Assembly: GCA_910588795.1 (NCBI GenBank)
Contig: CAJURI010000019.1
Coordinates: 1-40,546 of the forward strand
Direction: 5' to 3'
DNA: 40,546 nt
Origin: an uncultured Duncaniella sp.
GTDB lineage: Bacteria > Bacteroidota > Bacteroidia > Bacteroidales > Muribaculaceae
The notes beneath the pieces are model-generated. The model had not been told where the DNA came from. It saw nothing but the letters and a program-made list of their open reading frames with translations, and ran no database searches. This document shows, piece after piece, positions 1 through 9,400 of the stretch. Each line of letters opens with the position of its first letter. Within the stretch, counting starts at the first letter, position 1. Made by a program: the position numbers and the translations under genes.

Positions 1-1
1 C

Positions 2-2812
2 ATCCTCAACCCCGCCAACGGCGCGCCTATCACCGTGCCTTCGCAGGACATGGTGCTCGGCCTCTACTACATCACCAAGCTCCGCTCAGGCGACAAGGGT
101 GAGGGCCTGAAGTTCTACGGACCCGAAGAGGCTGAGATCGCCTACAACGAAGGCCGTGTCACCCTCCATGCCCCCGTCTCGGTTGTCGTCGATGATATCG
201 ACGAGCAGGGCAATCCCTGCAAGCGTCTTATCGAGAATACCTCGGTGGGCCGTGTGCTTGTCAACCAGTATGTGCCCAAGGAGATTGGCTATGTCAACGA
301 GATCCTCTCAAAGAAGTCTCTGCGCACCATCATATCCAGGGTTATCAAATATTGCGGCATACCCCGCTCGGCCAAGTTCCTTGACGACATCAAGAACCTC
401 GGTTACTACATGGCGTTCAAGGGCGGACTGTCCTTCAACCTCGGTGACGTGCTTATCCCGGCCGAGAAGGAGCAGTACGTTCGCGAAGGCTACGAGCAGG
501 TCAATGAGGTGATGAACAACTACTCCATGGGCTTCATCACCAACAATGAACGATACAACCAGATCATCGACATCTGGACACATGTCAACTCCCGTCTGGC
601 CGACACCCTTATGAAGCAGATGAAGGAGGACCAGCAGGGATTCAACTCCGTGTACATGATGCTCGACTCCGGTGCCCGTGGATCGAAGGACCAGATACGT
701 CAGCTCTCCGGTATGCGTGGTCTTATGGCGAAGCCGCAGAAGAGCGGTGCCGAGGGCGGTCAGATCATCGAGAACCCTATTCTTGCGAACTTCAAGGAGG
801 GACTGTCGGTGCTCGAGTACTTCATCTCTACCCACGGTGCCCGCAAGGGTCTTGCCGATACCGCGCTTAAGACTGCCGACGCAGGTTACCTCACCCGCCG
901 TCTCGTCGATGTGGCCCACGACGTCATCATCAACGAGGAGGACTGCGGTACACTCCGCGGCCTCGTGTGCACCGAGATCAAGAACAACGACGAGGTGGTT
1001 GCTTCGCTCGGCGAGCGCATCCTCGGTCGTGTATCTGTCCATGACATCGTCGATCCCACCAACGGCGAGGTCATCGTGGAGGCTGGCGAAGAGATCAACG
1101 ACGCAGCTGCCGACCGCATCAACGCATCGCCTATCGAATCAGTCGAGATCCGTTCGGTGCTCACCTGCGAGTCAAAGCGCGGCGTGTGCGCCAAGTGCTA
1201 CGGCCGTAACCTTGCCACACACCGTATGGTGCAGATGGGCGAGGCTGTCGGCGTGATTGCAGCCCAGTCCATCGGCGAGCCCGGTACACAGCTTACCCTC
1301 CGTACGTTCCACGTCGGTGGTGTGGCTTCCAATATCGCCGCTGTCAACTCGCTCACCTCGCGTTACGACGGTATCCTTGAGATCGATGAGCTCCGCACGG
1401 TGCGTACCGACGAGGTTGATGCCAAGGGACGCAATGTCGAAGTGGTGATAGGCCGACTCGCCGAGATGCGAATCATCGACCCCACAACCAAGATGATGCT
1501 CACCAACGCCAATATCCCCTATGGTGCCAAGCTCTATTTCGATAGCGAATCCAAGGTCACCAAGGGTGATGTGATATGCGAGTGGGACCCCTTCAACGCT
1601 GTCATTGTCAGCGAAGTTGGCGGTAAGGTGCGTTACTCCAACCTTGAGGAGAATGTCACCTACCGCGTAGAGGCCGACGAGCAGACCGGCATACGTGAAA
1701 AGATCATTATCGAGTCGAAAGAACGTGGCAAGGTTCCTGAGGCCAACATCGTGGACGCATCCGGAGAGATCGTCAAGACCTACGCGCTCCCTGTGGGTGC
1801 CCACCTCATGGTCGACGAGAACCAGGATGTGAAGGCCGGCGAGATATTCGTCAAGATCCCTCGCGCCACTGGCGGCGCCGGCGACATCACCGGCGGTCTG
1901 CCCCGTGTCACCGAGCTCTTCGAGGCCCGCAACCCGTCCAATCCCGCTATCGTGTCGGAAATCGACGGCGAAGTGCACTTCGGAAAGGTCAAGCGCGGCA
2001 ACCGCGAGATCGCTGTCACTTCCAAGCTTGGCGAGACCAAGAAATATCTCGTGCCGCTGTCGAAGCAGATCCTCGTGCAGGAGAACGATTACGTGCGTGC
2101 CGGCACACCTCTGTCCGACGGTGCCATCACCCCCGCCGATATCCTCAACATCATGGGCCCGACTGCCGTACAGGAGTACATAGTAAATGAGGTTCAGGAT
2201 GTGTATCGCATGCAGGGTGTGAAGATCAACGACAAGCACTTCGAGGTGATCGTGCGCCAGATGATGCGCAAGGTCAACATCCTCGATCCGGGCGACACCG
2301 GATTCCTCGAGCAGCAGATCGTCGACAAGCGTGACTTCATGGATGAGAACGACCGTATCTGGGGCAAGAAAGTTGTCACCGACGCAGGTGACAGCGAGAA
2401 TGTCAAGAAGGGTCAGATCATCACAGCCCGCAAGCTCCGTGACGAGAACTCATCGCTCAAGCGTCGCGACCTGCGGCCCATCGTGGTGCGTGACGCGCAA
2501 CCCGCGACATCCGAGCAGATACTTCAGGGTATCACCCGCGCCGCGCTGCAGACATCCTCGTTCATGTCGGCCGCATCCTTCCAGGAGACCACCAAGGTGC
2601 TCAACGAGGCTGCGATCAACGGCAAGACCGACTATCTGCAGGGCATGAAGGAGAACGTCATATGCGGTCACCTCATCCCCGCCGGCACAGGACTCCGCTC
2701 TTACGAGCGCATAGTGGTGTCAGGCAAGGACGAGTTCACCGACGCTTTCAACGAGGCTGCCGAGATCGAGTCGAGAATCGAGACAAGCGATGTCGAGCCT
2801 GTGATGCCGTAA
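2..2812 (+). CDS. rpoC: DNA-directed RNA polymerase subunit beta' (5'-truncated)
   Basis: This is the C-terminal part of the beta' subunit of RNA polymerase, which forms the catalytic cleft together with RpoB. The frame is open from base 2, so the gene starts outside the window. By comparison with E. coli RpoC about 500 N-terminal residues are missing, including the NADFDGD catalytic loop. Visible landmarks are NPANGAPITVPSQDMVLG at the truncated edge, GARGSKDQIRQLSGMRG leading to the bridge helix, the second zinc site (Cys in EEDCGTLRG, then TCESKRGVCAKC), and the trigger-loop region AAQSIGEPGTQLTLRTFHVG. The protein ends in a conserved C-terminal tail. A GTG at position 35 is only an internal Val codon. 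In this phylum rpoB normally lies just upstream. Identity is certain; nothing odd was seen in the coding sequence. Confidence 0.98.
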   Translation: MLNPANGAPITVPSQDMVLGLYYITKLRSGDKGEGLKFYGPEEAEIAYNEGRVTLHAPVSVVVDDIDEQGNPCKRLIENTSVGRVLVNQYVPKEIGYVNEILSKKSLRTIISRVIKYCGIPRSAKFLDDIKNLGYYMAFKGGLSFNLGDVLIPAEKEQYVREGYEQVNEVMNNYSMGFITNNERYNQIIDIWTHVNSRLADTLMKQMKEDQQGFNSVYMMLDSGARGSKDQIRQLSGMRGLMAKPQKSGAEGGQIIENPILANFKEGLSVLEYFISTHGARKGLADTALKTADAGYLTRRLVDVAHDVIINEEDCGTLRGLVCTEIKNNDEVVASLGERILGRVSVHDIVDPTNGEVIVEAGEEINDAAADRINASPIESVEIRSVLTCESKRGVCAKCYGRNLATHRMVQMGEAVGVIAAQSIGEPGTQLTLRTFHVGGVASNIAAVNSLTSRYDGILEIDELRTVRTDEVDAKGRNVEVVIGRLAEMRIIDPTTKMMLTNANIPYGAKLYFDSESKVTKGDVICEWDPFNAVIVSEVGGKVRYSNLEENVTYRVEADEQTGIREKIIIESKERGKVPEANIVDASGEIVKTYALPVGAHLMVDENQDVKAGEIFVKIPRATGGAGDITGGLPRVTELFEARNPSNPAIVSEIDGEVHFGKVKRGNREIAVTSKLGETKKYLVPLSKQILVQENDYVRAGTPLSDGAITPADILNIMGPTAVQEYIVNEVQDVYRMQGVKINDKHFEVIVRQMMRKVNILDPGDTGFLEQQIVDKRDFMDENDRIWGKKVVTDAGDSENVKKGQIITARKLRDENSSLKRRDLRPIVVRDAQPATSEQILQGITRAALQTSSFMSAASFQETTKVLNEAAINGKTDYLQGMKENVICGHLIPAGTGLRSYERIVVSGKDEFTDAFNEAAEIESRIETSDVEPVMP

Positions 2813-2855
2813 ACCACGGCTGATGCATAGAGAGGTCATAAGGCCTCGGCAACTA

Positions 2856-2934
2856 TAAAAGAAACAGGAGGTATCCGTATTGTTATCATGCCGTGTCATC
2901 GGATGGTAACAGAGGATACCTCCTGTTTCTTTTA
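2856..2934. terminator. Long perfect hairpin downstream of rpoC, probable bidirectional terminator
   Basis: Arms 2856-2876 and 2914-2934 are perfect reverse complements over 21 bp. The outer part is an A-run facing T-rich sequence, so a U-rich end is made in either direction. Inside, 2882-2889 can pair with 2903-2910 with one G-T wobble, leaving a 13-nt loop. It begins 43 nt after the rpoC stop. The stem is longer than most intrinsic terminators, so a small miniature-element remnant is an alternative. Confidence 0.75.
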
Positions 2935-3035
2935 GAGCTTGTTTAATAATAAATGTTACCGGTAGGGCGGTCAGTCGCCGAGGCTTTCCAGTCTCTGGAA
3001 TGTCCTTGAACAGCTTTGTGTTTTAATTGTGAATT

Positions 3036-3056
3036 AACCGTGAATAACGGTTTTTT
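3036..3056 (+). terminator. Short stem followed by a T-run
   Basis: AACCGT (3036-3041) and ACGGTT (3047-3052) form a 6-bp stem with a GAATA loop, and T residues continue to 3056. It could be a second, weak terminator for rpoC transcripts, just before the promoter of the next gene. The stem is short, so the call is tentative. Confidence 0.35.
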
Positions 3057-3067
3057 AAGCCTTAAGG

Positions 3068-3099
3068 TTGGTATTAATGGCGGGAAAATCGTAACTTTG
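3068..3099 (+). promoter_or_regulatory. Predicted promoter of regulator A
   Basis: TAACTTTG at 3092-3099 matches the Bacteroidota -7 element TAnnTTTG. TTGG at 3068-3071 is an acceptable -33 element at 20-nt spacing. The predicted transcript start is about 40 nt before the ATG at 3148. Confidence 0.6.
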
Positions 3100-3147
3100 T
3101 TGTCGAGAGCATACATGTAGGATTGAAAACTCGGTTATAATATAGTA

Positions 3148-4905
3148 ATGATGGTACGACTGCTGCACATATTTCTTTTACTGGCAACGCTTATGGCTAT
3201 GCCCGGTGTGCTCCGTGCCGATACCGTTGATGCCGGAAAGGATACTATAAAAGAGTATCTTCAGGCTCTTGAGGCCAATCCTAATGATAAGGAGGCTCTT
3301 AAGATCGTGGGTTTCTATTATATGAATCGTGGAGACTATCACAAGGCCACGAGGTATGCGAAGCGTCTGCTCGATCTCGGCAAGGCATCGGGCGACCGTG
3401 ATTTCTGTGAGCTGTATGGCCGCGTCATCATAGGGTCGATTATGATCGAAGACGAGCCCGACAGCTGTTTCCGCTGTCTCGAAAGGGCTCGCTCCATAGC
3501 CGAAAGCACATCCAACCGTGACGCGCTTCTCTCGGTAAATAACGGTCTCGGAATGTATTATCTGCTCGTGCACAACGACCCTTACACAGCCTCGACCTAT
3601 TACTACGAGGCTCTTGAGGATGCCAAGGCCATAGGAGACGAACGACGTTACGGCATAATACTCTCCAATCTTTCCGGAGTCTACATCTCATTGAATGATA
3701 TCTCGGGCCTTAAGCTTGCCGAGCAGTCCTACCAGATAGCCCGAAAACGCGGCGAACCGATGCCGCTTTACTATGCGGCGTATTCTCTTGCCCATTTCTA
3801 TCTTATGACCGACAGTCTGGACCGTGCCGGATATTTCATCGATGAGGTGGAGCGGCTTCATGGCGAGGGAGGGTTTGACGGCAACGGCAATCCGTATCTT
3901 TACAGGGCGCGGCTTGCCGAAAAACGCGGTGACATCGATGCCGCCTACGGCTATTATGTTGATGCCATGCAGAACTTCGGCGATTCCGACGCATCGTCAG
4001 TCTCTGCCACCTATCTTGATTATGCGCGCCTGTTGCGCCGTGACGGACATGCCGCTTCGGCTATAAAAGTGCTTGAATACGCGCTCAGGTATATAGCGTC
4101 CAAAATGAAGATCCATTCCCCTGAGCTGATGAAGGAACTGGTGTATAGTTATCGTGATGCCGGCGATTACCGGAAAGCCATGGAGTATAGTCTGCGATAT
4201 CAGGAGTATCAGGACAGTGCCATGCAGCTGTCGCGCGAACGCACCTTGCAGGAGAACCGCATACGCCACGAAGTCTACACCAACGAGCGTCTACTCGACG
4301 AGAAGAACATGGAGCTGATGGATGTCCGTCATAAGATAGTGACCCTTTTGATAGTGGTGATAGCGGTGTTCGCGCTCCTTGCGCTGACCTATATAAATTA
4401 TCGCAGGAAGGACAGGCTCTACCGTGCCATAGTCTCTCAGAACAGCGAATATCTTGCGCGTGAGCAAGCCCTGATCGAACAGATAGAGGAGTCAAGATCC
4501 CACCATGATACTGCATCGTCCGTTCCCCCGATGTCTTCCGGAAAGGTTGACGGCCTGATGTCAGGGTTTACCAGACTCATGCTTGAGGAGAAACTTTTCA
4601 CTGATCCTTCGATCACGGTAGGAGCTGTGGCGGAGAGGCTCGGGTCCAACCGTACATATCTGTCAAAAGCTATAAATGAATCCACCGGAAAGACATTTAC
4701 CCAGGTGGTCAACGAGTATCGCATCCGTGAGGCTGTGGCGTTGATATCCGACCTTGATGCGAACATACCTCTGAAGCAGGTGTGTGCCGATGTGGGTTTC
4801 AATTCCCTGTCGACATTCTACACATCTTTCCAGGCGGGCACGGGGATGACACCGGCGAGCTACAGGGAGCGTGTGAGAAACATGCAGGGTACAAATGCTA
4901 AATAA
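3148..4905 (+). CDS. TPR-transmembrane-AraC family regulator (module A)
   Basis: A 585-residue membrane-anchored transcription regulator. Residues 1-24 form a signal peptide. About 30-380 are helical TPR-like repeats expected in the periplasm. About 397-418 form one membrane segment followed by the basic stretch NYRRKDRLYR, then a short linker. About 490-580 are an AraC-type double helix-turn-helix with the signature NSLSTFYTSFQAGTGMTPAS. It lacks the histidine kinase and receiver domains of hybrid two-component regulators, so the signal probably passes directly through the membrane helix. It lies upstream of and parallel to the TlpA-SusC-SusD genes, which it probably controls. The regulator at 21858-23624 is a clear paralog with the same domain order and the same YRAIV motif after the membrane segment. 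The inducer is unknown. Confidence 0.85.
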   Translation: MMVRLLHIFLLLATLMAMPGVLRADTVDAGKDTIKEYLQALEANPNDKEALKIVGFYYMNRGDYHKATRYAKRLLDLGKASGDRDFCELYGRVIIGSIMIEDEPDSCFRCLERARSIAESTSNRDALLSVNNGLGMYYLLVHNDPYTASTYYYEALEDAKAIGDERRYGIILSNLSGVYISLNDISGLKLAEQSYQIARKRGEPMPLYYAAYSLAHFYLMTDSLDRAGYFIDEVERLHGEGGFDGNGNPYLYRARLAEKRGDIDAAYGYYVDAMQNFGDSDASSVSATYLDYARLLRRDGHAASAIKVLEYALRYIASKMKIHSPELMKELVYSYRDAGDYRKAMEYSLRYQEYQDSAMQLSRERTLQENRIRHEVYTNERLLDEKNMELMDVRHKIVTLLIVVIAVFALLALTYINYRRKDRLYRAIVSQNSEYLAREQALIEQIEESRSHHDTASSVPPMSSGKVDGLMSGFTRLMLEEKLFTDPSITVGAVAERLGSNRTYLSKAINESTGKTFTQVVNEYRIREAVALISDLDANIPLKQVCADVGFNSLSTFYTSFQAGTGMTPASYRERVRNMQGTNAK

Positions 4906-4951
4906 TGCCATAATTTTAAGCATTCAGGTTAAAAACGTTTCCATTTTCTTC

Positions 4952-4979
4952 AATTTTACGATTCCGAAATAATAAAATT
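4952..4979. repeat. Inverted repeat at the module A promoter
   Basis: AATTTTA (4952-4958) and TAAAATT (4973-4979) are perfect 7-bp inverted arms with a 14-nt spacer. The right arm overlaps the -33 element of the TlpA-SusCD promoter, where an activator site might sit. AT-rich arms of this length can arise by chance. Confidence 0.3.
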
Positions 4980-5010
4980 TGTGATTTAGGGTACCTGAGA
5001 CATACATTTG
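4978..5010 (+). promoter_or_regulatory. Predicted promoter of the TlpA-SusC-SusD operon (module A)
   Basis: TTTG at 4978-4981 and TACATTTG at 5003-5010 match the Bacteroidota -33 and -7 consensus with a 21-nt spacer. Transcription would start about 35 nt before the ATG at 5054. This is the best promoter match in the window. Confidence 0.7.
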
Positions 5011-5053
5011 CACATATTTAAGAAAATGCACTCCGAATCTAAATCACAACACC

Positions 5054-6451
5054 ATGATCAGAAAACTTGTCAGGAATCTGACCTCCTTATTCTTCTTGTT
5101 GATCCTGCCTGTCATGGCCTCGGCATCGCCGGAGCACCCATTGCTCAGAGGTCATGTCAATACGACAGAACCAAAAGAAATCACTATTGTATATGACTTT
5201 CAGGGCGACGTATATTCCGGCACTGTCACGACCGATGCCTCCGGCAATTTCGTGTATGACGTGCAGCTTCCTGTAGAGGAGGCTGATGTTGTGGTGTATA
5301 TCGACGGCAAGCCTCACGGAGCCTATCTGCGCCGTGGAAGCACTACTGTGGCCGACTTTGGCGAAAACGTCGGCTTCAGTGGGGACAATGTGGCCGAGAG
5401 CCGTTTCTACAATACTTATCAGCAGGCTTTCAATCCCATGAAGTTCAAGCCTATGCCCGATGTAAAGTTTGTGTATGCCGACGCCATGAAGCGTCTTGCC
5501 GACGGGCGTGACCGTGCGCTCTCCGATGCGTCGCATCTTTCAGGCAGCCTGCGGGAACGTGCCGGACGTCTTGTCGGCTCCAGCTATGACAAGTTTCACC
5601 TCATGCTCCTGAGCATCGAGACCGGCGAGAGCGGAGCGGACTCTACGGCGGTGACCGATACGATATTGGCACGCATAGACCCCAATGCCGACGAGTCGCG
5701 TCTGTCAGGCATAATCAATTACTGGTATAACAACACTGATTTCCACCGTTCGGGCAATGTCAGGAGCATTCTTGACTATATGATAGGGCAGTTTGCGGCT
5801 GTTGACAGCGCGCTCACCAATGAGGGGAACAAGAAAAATCTCTACAGTACGCTCGGATCTATGTTCATGATGTATCAGCCGTCCGACGATGATGTGGCAG
5901 CGTTCTACGCCGGAGTCGAGCCGCAGCTGTCAAAAGCACCTATGGTAAAGAAGAATCTCGACGAGGTGCGTGAGAGCATGACTGTACGTATCAAGGACGG
6001 CGATGCAGTGCCTGTGGATCCTGTGATTATAGCATCCGACGGGTCCAAGAGCAGGCTATCTGATATACTTGCACAGAAGAAGGTGGTCTACATCGACATA
6101 TGGGCCACATGGTGCGGCCCTTGTTGCCGCGAGATCCCTCACATGGACAAGCTTGTGGAGCGGTTCAAGGGGAACGACGCCATAGTGTTTGTGAGCATCT
6201 CGCGTGACGATGACCGTGACGCATGGCTTCGCAAGCTTGACCGCGACAAGCCCGTATGGCCGCAGTATGTGTTCGACAAGGCTTCGGGCGACAAGTTCAT
6301 GGATGCTATGTCGATAAGAGGTATCCCGAGGTTCCTGATAATAGGTCCCGACGGACGATTTATTTCCGTTGACGCCGAGCGTCCGTCCGACAGCGGCATA
6401 GATGCCGTGCTCAATGCCGCCATAGCGTCAGCCCGGCAGCAGAAGGGATAA
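5054..6451 (+). CDS. Exported TlpA-like thioredoxin-fold protein (module A)
   Basis: A 465-residue secreted protein. It starts MIRKLVRNL with a hydrophobic stretch ending MASASPEH, a signal peptidase I type site with no lipobox, so it should be soluble in the periplasm. About residues 30-330 form a large N-terminal region with no motif I can name; its first part has a beta character like the DUF4369 domain common in these proteins. About residues 330-460 are a TlpA/ResA-like thioredoxin domain with the active site WCGPC (Cys354, Cys357) and a conserved cis-Pro region RGIPRFLIIG. The family normally reduces disulfides in exported proteins. It is first in an operon, 38 nt before SusC. Its role in uptake is not established. 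Its counterpart in module B is a lipoprotein placed last. Confidence 0.85.
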   Translation: MIRKLVRNLTSLFFLLILPVMASASPEHPLLRGHVNTTEPKEITIVYDFQGDVYSGTVTTDASGNFVYDVQLPVEEADVVVYIDGKPHGAYLRRGSTTVADFGENVGFSGDNVAESRFYNTYQQAFNPMKFKPMPDVKFVYADAMKRLADGRDRALSDASHLSGSLRERAGRLVGSSYDKFHLMLLSIETGESGADSTAVTDTILARIDPNADESRLSGIINYWYNNTDFHRSGNVRSILDYMIGQFAAVDSALTNEGNKKNLYSTLGSMFMMYQPSDDDVAAFYAGVEPQLSKAPMVKKNLDEVRESMTVRIKDGDAVPVDPVIIASDGSKSRLSDILAQKKVVYIDIWATWCGPCCREIPHMDKLVERFKGNDAIVFVSISRDDDRDAWLRKLDRDKPVWPQYVFDKASGDKFMDAMSIRGIPRFLIIGPDGRFISVDAERPSDSGIDAVLNAAIASARQQKG

Positions 6452-6489
6452 TCAAAACAGAATATCAATCAATCATTCATCCAATATTT

Positions 6490-9400
6490 ATGAAAAAGCT
6501 TATATGTATAATGGTGGTTGCCTTGTCACTGGGTGTCCCATCGGGAATGTATGCGCAGAAAAAGACGCACACACTTACCGAAAGCATGGATAAGATCCAG
6601 AAAAAGACCATCACCGGCACCGTACTTGACGAAGAAGGGGAGCCGCTACCGGGCGCGACCGTTACAATCGAGGGTACATCCGATATCACAGCAAGCGATA
6701 TCGACGGAAATTTCACTATCCTTTGCCATTCCAAAAAGCCACGCCTCGTGATCACCTATGTGGGCATGAAGCCTGTCACTCTCGATCTTGAGAAGGAGAA
6801 GACGGGATATGTGAGGGTGCGCATGGAGGCTGCGCCCAATATGATGAGCGAGGTTGTTGTGACCGGATATCAGAACATTAAGCGTGAGAACGCCACCGGA
6901 TCATATCAGGTGCTCACTGCGGCCGATCTTGACAAGCGTACCGTGAGCGACCTCAGCGACAATCTCGAAGGCAAGATCCCAGGAATGATGAAAAAGACCA
7001 AGTCCTCCAGCAAGGATGAGGACGCTTTCATCATACGAGGCCAGGGAACATTCAACGCCAAGACCGCACCCCTTGTGGTGGTCGACGGTCTGCCTATCGA
7101 GGGCGGCATGTCGACGGTCAATCCTTATGACATTGAAAATGTGACTGTCCTGAAGGACGCCGCCGCAGCCTCGATATATGGCGCGCGTGCCGCCAACGGT
7201 GTGATCGTTATTACCACGAAGGCAGCCAAGACGGAGCGTCTGTCGGTAGACTTCAATGCCGATCTCACCATCACGGAAAAGCAGAAGTATGACAATATGA
7301 GCTGGGCGAATGCCGCACAGGTGATAGAGCTTGAGAAATACAATTTCCAGGCCATGCTCGACGAGGAAGGGCAGACCCATCTCAACAGCGCGCTGTCGAC
7401 ATTCAACAACGGACGTCTCGAGGGCTTCTCACCCGTCATGCGTCAGTTCCTCGCCAATCACACCGGGCAGCTGAGCGACGATGACCTGAACGCCACGCTC
7501 GACCGCTGGAGCCGCAACGACTATCGCCGCGAATATCAGGATGTGCATGACCGCAATCAGGTGTTCCAGCAGTACAATGTGGCTGTTCGTGCACAGGGAA
7601 AGATCATAAGCTCAAGCCTTATGGCAAACTATTCCCATGACAACATGGGTATCCAGAAAGAGAAAAGCAATTCTCTTACCCTAAAATATCGCGGCGACAT
7701 AAAGGCTGCGAAGTGGCTTGACGTGTCGGTGGGTCTTAACGTGCTCAACACTCGCTCCAAGACGCATGATTTCGGCTACATGAATAATTATGCCGAGATC
7801 AACTCTTTCCTCCCTTACCAGAGCATGTATAACGAGGACGGCAGCCTCGCCCGCATGGAGGGATGCGTGTATCCCGGTCTCGATGCTTTCAGCAATCCTG
7901 ATCTCGAACTGAAGGATAACACATTCAATCTCGTCGATGAGATGAACCGCAATTTCAGGAACAACCGTTATACCAACACGCGTGCTTTCATCAACACTAA
8001 GTTCACCCTGCTTCCCGGATGGACCGCTTCGGCACAGTTCCAGTACGAGGACATATTCTCCGAGTCCAAGACCCACTATGAGGCAGATTCCTACATCATG
8101 CGTTCCGCCTACAATGCATTCACTACAGGCGGAGTGACCGGCGTGTGGGTTCCTGATCCCGACTTTGATCTGATGGATCTTTTTATGCATCCCGAGAACT
8201 ATCCGGAGGACCAGTGGTTCCACCTGAACGAAAAGTATGAGATACAGCATCTGCCCACAGAGCACCATATACCTGACGGAGGATTCCTATCCACATCGAC
8301 AGGTGAGAGCAAGTACTACACGTTCCGTGCGCAGACCAACTATAAGCGTACTCTGTTCGGCAAACATGACATAGATCTGCTCGGCGGCTTCGAGTATCGC
8401 GAGACCCGCGACACAGGAAACTCCGACATGTACTATGGCTATGACGAGGCTACTCAGAACAATAACAACTTTGCCGCTGACTGGTCATATATACAGAACC
8501 CTGTCAACGGAGTGTTCGGCGACCATGTCACACAGCAGTTCCTTTCGCCGCAGGGCTACTTCGGCACCTACAATACACTGCACCGCTTCTACTCCATATA
8601 TTTTACCGGCAATTATGTGTTCGACAACCGTTATTCGATCTCTGGAAGCTACCGCGTGGACAAGTGCGACCTGTTCGGCACTGACCCGAAGTTCCGCGGA
8701 CGTCCGCTGTGGTCGATAGGCGGTTCATGGAACGCCCACAACGAGGCATTCCTCCGCCCCTTCACATGGATCAATGCCCTGAAGCTTCGTGGCAGCTACG
8801 GCCTTACCGGAAATATCGACCAGACAGCTAAATCGCGTCTTACAGCCAGTATCAAAAATAATCCGTACACGAATGAGAGCATGGGCGATTTGCAGACACC
8901 CCCCAACGATCAGCTCCGCTGGGAAAAGACCGCGACATGGAATCTCGGTGTCGATTTCGCATTCCTTGGCTATAGGGTAAACGGCTCGCTGGACTATTAT
9001 CACAAGAAGGGTACCGACATACTCACAAAAACCGATATAGACCATACCGCCGGATATGAGAGCCTGATCCTTAACAGCGGTGACATGGTTAACCACGGCA
9101 TAGAGTTCCAGCTTGATCTCCGTATACTCCAGCAGCGCAGCCGCCGCGATCTCGGTGTCAATCTCGGGTTCAATATCGCCTACAACAAAAACAAGGTGAT
9201 CAAGGCCTCGACCTATGCTACATCGGGAGCCGATTATCTCGGATTCACTCTAAAGGAGGGCTATCCTCTGAATTCCCTGTTCAGCTATGACTATGCGGGA
9301 CTCGTGGAGAAGAACGGGCAGTATGTCAATGCCTGGAGGGATCATAACGGCGAGGTGCACGACACCCCGATAAGCAACGCGTCGTTCACACAGGAGGATG

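Larger units (their letters stand above)
2813..3147. other. 335-nt non-coding stretch between rpoC and regulator A
   Basis: No convincing gene is present. From left to right it holds the 21-bp hairpin (2856-2934), a perfect dyad TTCCAG-TCT-CTGGAA (2986-3000), the palindrome TTAATTGTGAATTAA (3023-3037), a short terminator-like stem followed by T residues (3036-3056), and a Bacteroidota-type promoter (3068-3099). The density of dyads just before a regulator gene suggests control sequences, but no binding protein can be named. Confidence 0.6.

Noticed and set aside
1172..2239. Long open frame on the - strand inside rpoC (also 308-1042)
   Set aside because: It lies wholly opposite the conserved rpoC frame, has an antisense-type composition rich in Leu, His and Asp, and shows no motif. 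It is a by-product of codon bias.
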